From: CAYXPR01 sp964467255
GTDB lineage: Bacteria > Pseudomonadota > Alphaproteobacteria > Rickettsiales > RGZB01
Reading direction: 5' to 3'
Length of the DNA: 17,037 bases
NCBI GenBank assembly: GCA_964467255.1
Contig: CAYXPR010000025.1
Coordinates: forward strand, 1 to 17,037
A model generated the notes under the pieces. It did no database searches. It saw only the letters and a list, made by a program, of their open reading frames with translations, and was not told where the DNA came from. This document shows, piece after piece, positions 15,846 to 17,037 of this stretch (position 1 is its first letter; each line of letters begins with the position of its first letter). The position numbers and the translations under genes are program-made.

Positions 15846-16913
15846 TTAAGGCGTTGGTGTTGTGCCCGAGCTACTGCCTGAGCCACCACCCGAACCACCG
15901 CCCGAGCTGCCGCCCATGCACACGGCATAAGGGTCAAAGGGCTCCGGTGCGCAGCAAGGCTCTTCGCCTAAGAAGCGGCACCAATTCGGCGCACACTTGC
16001 TGATACAATCAGCAGCCGCAGCATGAGAAGCCTGGACACACGCCTGATAGGTGCTTGGATCAAGGCTATCGCACGCTTTTGCCTCACACTCTTGCATGCA
16101 AGGTGATTCACACGTGACGCACGGTGCGGCGCACTCACGCTCACCCGAAACCGGATTGCAACGAACAGGCGCTGAAGTCGTCATGGTGTAAGGGTTATTG
16201 GCATAGGCGCAATCACCGCAGTCACCACCCTCGTTACAGTTATATTCAAAATAACTGCAGCAGTCAGGGCCCGGCTCGGTAGAACACGTGACGGGCGTGG
16301 GCGGTGGCGGCATACCCGGAGGGCATGCATCCGTGCAGGAACACTGAGCCGGATCGCATCCCGGGTGCTGCTTCAGCACCTTATTCGGCGGACGCGGTGG
16401 TGGATAATTATAGGAACCTGGAGGGCCAGAGACTGCGCAGCCTGGGCCATCATCAGGATATACGTTGATCTGACCTGTTGGCACAAAGCTCTCGCCGTAA
16501 GGATTACATAACTCGCCGGCCGGTGGTGGTGGTGGTGGTGGTGGTGGCGGCGGCGGCGGCGGCACACATGCCGGCACGTTGCTCACCTGACCGGGCGTAC
16601 AGCGACAGAAACTTTCTGTTGGGCACTCAATACTCACCCCCGGAGGGCAAGTAACGGTGCTGGTATAGGTCGGGCATACGCAGTCGCACCCGATTGGGCC
16701 GCCACACGTAATCCCACTATCCGGCTGGACGACAACGCAGCCTGGTACGCTGTTACAAAAGGTAACGCTCCATTCTGTAATAACCGTACCCGGCGGAAAT
16801 CGTAACATGGCGGGGCAGTGATAACCGTTAGCCGAGGCGGTGCCGCTGAATAAAAAGATGCAGACGAGCGACCACAGACTAAACAAAAAAGAAATACCAA
16901 GCCGCTTAAACAT
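15846..16913 (-). CDS. Secreted cysteine-rich protein with polyproline tract and Gly/Ser tail, function unknown
   Basis: I do not recognise this protein. It has 355 residues with a clear Sec signal peptide ('LGISFLFSLWSLVCIFLFSGTASA', cut after Ala28). The mature part holds about 38 cysteines, an even number that fits disulfide bonding in the periplasm or outside the cell. Segments rich in C-x-C and C-P ('GCDCVCP', 'FCRCTPG', 'QCSCTDACPPG') flank a run of 14 prolines (118-131). A more helical Cys region near 264-320 contains two C-x3-C motifs (272-276 and 303-307). The end is a Gly/Ser tail (about 334-351) and T-T-P-T-P. I chose the ATG at 16913 because AGGA stands five bases before it; the ATG at 16925 would add M-R-N-I. 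A strong terminator follows, and a gene fragment with a similar Gly/Ser end lies upstream on the same strand. Confidence 0.8.
   Translation of the reverse strand: MFKRLGISFLFSLWSLVCIFLFSGTASANGYHCPAMLRFPPGTVITEWSVTFCNSVPGCVVVQPDSGITCGGPIGCDCVCPTYTSTVTCPPGVSIECPTESFCRCTPGQVSNVPACVPPPPPPPPPPPPPPAGELCNPYGESFVPTGQINVYPDDGPGCAVSGPPGSYNYPPPRPPNKVLKQHPGCDPAQCSCTDACPPGMPPPPTPVTCSTEPGPDCCSYFEYNCNEGGDCGDCAYANNPYTMTTSAPVRCNPVSGERECAAPCVTCESPCMQECEAKACDSLDPSTYQACVQASHAAAADCISKCAPNWCRFLGEEPCCAPEPFDPYAVCMGGSSGGGSGGGSGSSSGTTPTP
16521..16562 (-). repeat. Trinucleotide repeat encoding 14 prolines
   Basis: On the minus strand, five CCG codons, eight CCA codons and one CCG codon run without interruption. Slippage of whole units would change the proline number without breaking the frame. 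A run of this length stalls ribosomes, so efficient translation should depend on elongation factor P. Confidence 0.9.
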
Positions 16914-16918
16914 AATGT

Positions 16919-16922
16919 TCCT
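16919..16922 (-). promoter_or_regulatory. Ribosome binding site that decides the start of the cysteine-rich gene
   Basis: AGGA on the minus strand, five bases before the ATG at 16913. It lies inside the coding sequence if the upstream ATG at 16925 were used, and no comparable site precedes that ATG. Both choices keep the signal peptide. Confidence 0.6.
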
Positions 16923-16953
16923 CATCTAAAGCATTCATCTTGCACCACAGACA

Positions 16954-17037
16954 TCAGTTTCTAAAGAATCTACCACCGCTGCCGCTGCCAGTTTGCTCAC
17001 CGCCGCTACCGCTGCCAGTTTGCTCACCGCCGCTACC
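16954..17037 (-). CDS. C-terminal end of a Gly/Ser-repeat protein (5' end outside window)
   Basis: Reading the minus strand from the right edge gives 27 sense codons and a TGA at 16956-16954. The peptide is two copies of G-S-G-G-E-Q-T-G-S, then G-S-G-G, then R-F-F-R-N. The 27-base period matches nine codons exactly, and the frame stays open to the edge, so this is very likely the end of a real gene lying 40 bases upstream of the cysteine-rich gene. Gly/Ser repeats near a C terminus also occur in that neighbour, which suggests two related exported proteins in one operon. Nothing of a folded domain is visible, so no function is proposed. The final F-F-R is a short aromatic/basic end of unknown meaning. 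Confidence 0.7.
   Translation of the reverse strand, partial: GSGGEQTGSGSGGEQTGSGSGGRFFRN
16984..17037 (-). repeat. 27-base perfect tandem repeat, two copies and continuing past the edge
   Basis: Units at 16984-17010 and 17011-17037 are identical over all 27 bases, including third codon positions, and encode G-S-G-G-E-Q-T-G-S. A degenerate third part (Ser-Gly-Gly codons) follows toward the stop. Identity at silent positions indicates recent duplication. More copies may lie beyond the window. Confidence 0.9.

Noticed and set aside
16840..16913. Lipoprotein signal in the cysteine-rich protein (Cys within the hydrophobic segment)
   Set aside because: The Cys in 'SLVCIF' is inside the hydrophobic core and followed by more hydrophobic residues; there is no lipobox, while A-S-A before N-G is a good signal peptidase I site.
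16954..17037. Direct repeats at the right edge as a possible CRISPR array
   Set aside because: The copies are directly adjacent with no spacers, are 27 bases long, and read as nine codons in an open frame.

Overview
The window reads as chromosomal DNA of a free-living alphaproteobacterium of moderate GC content. Five things point there: the fused IspD-IspF enzyme next to dusB; the neighbours ctpA, DUF610 (divergent polysaccharide deacetylase) and rppH; the pair pgpA and pncC; an intracellular PhaZ-type PHA depolymerase; and the serC-serA operon whose SerC has the long 'FSSGPCAKRPGW' form. I cannot place it below class from these genes. There are no tRNA, rRNA, CRISPR, IS or prophage genes, and no gap longer than about 300 bases without a gene.

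Left block (1-6533, plus strand): the 3' end of gpmI, then ctpA, a DUF610 protein, rppH and a very large envelope-polysaccharide enzyme (sulfotransferase-like domain, coiled coil and two GT2 glycosyltransferase domains). Spacing is tight: rppH starts inside the DUF610 gene and the large gene starts inside the rppH stop (ATGA). The block looks like one transcript joining glycolysis, periplasmic proteolysis, RNA decay and surface glycan synthesis. EnvC, normally next to gpmI, is not present between gpmI and ctpA.

Middle block (6530-11205): dusB on the minus strand meets the glycosyltransferase gene tail to tail, both stops lying within one CTAG. Divergent from it run ispDF, pgpA and pncC (isoprenoid precursors, phosphatidylglycerol, NAD salvage). 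phaZ follows with its own sigma70-like promoter, placed so that the message would be leaderless.

Right block (11222-17037, minus strand): reading from the right edge leftward, there is the tail of a Gly/Ser-repeat protein that lacks an annotated frame, a secreted protein with about 38 cysteines and a 14-proline tract, a strong terminator, a promoter followed by serC and serA (serine synthesis), and a multi-pass membrane protein of unknown function that may be a GT-C type glycosyltransferase.

Most of the window is housekeeping. The least explained parts are the cysteine-rich/Gly-Ser secreted pair at the right edge, the unknown membrane protein, and the sulfotransferase-GT2-GT2 protein. I did not find a convincing new defence or mobile system.
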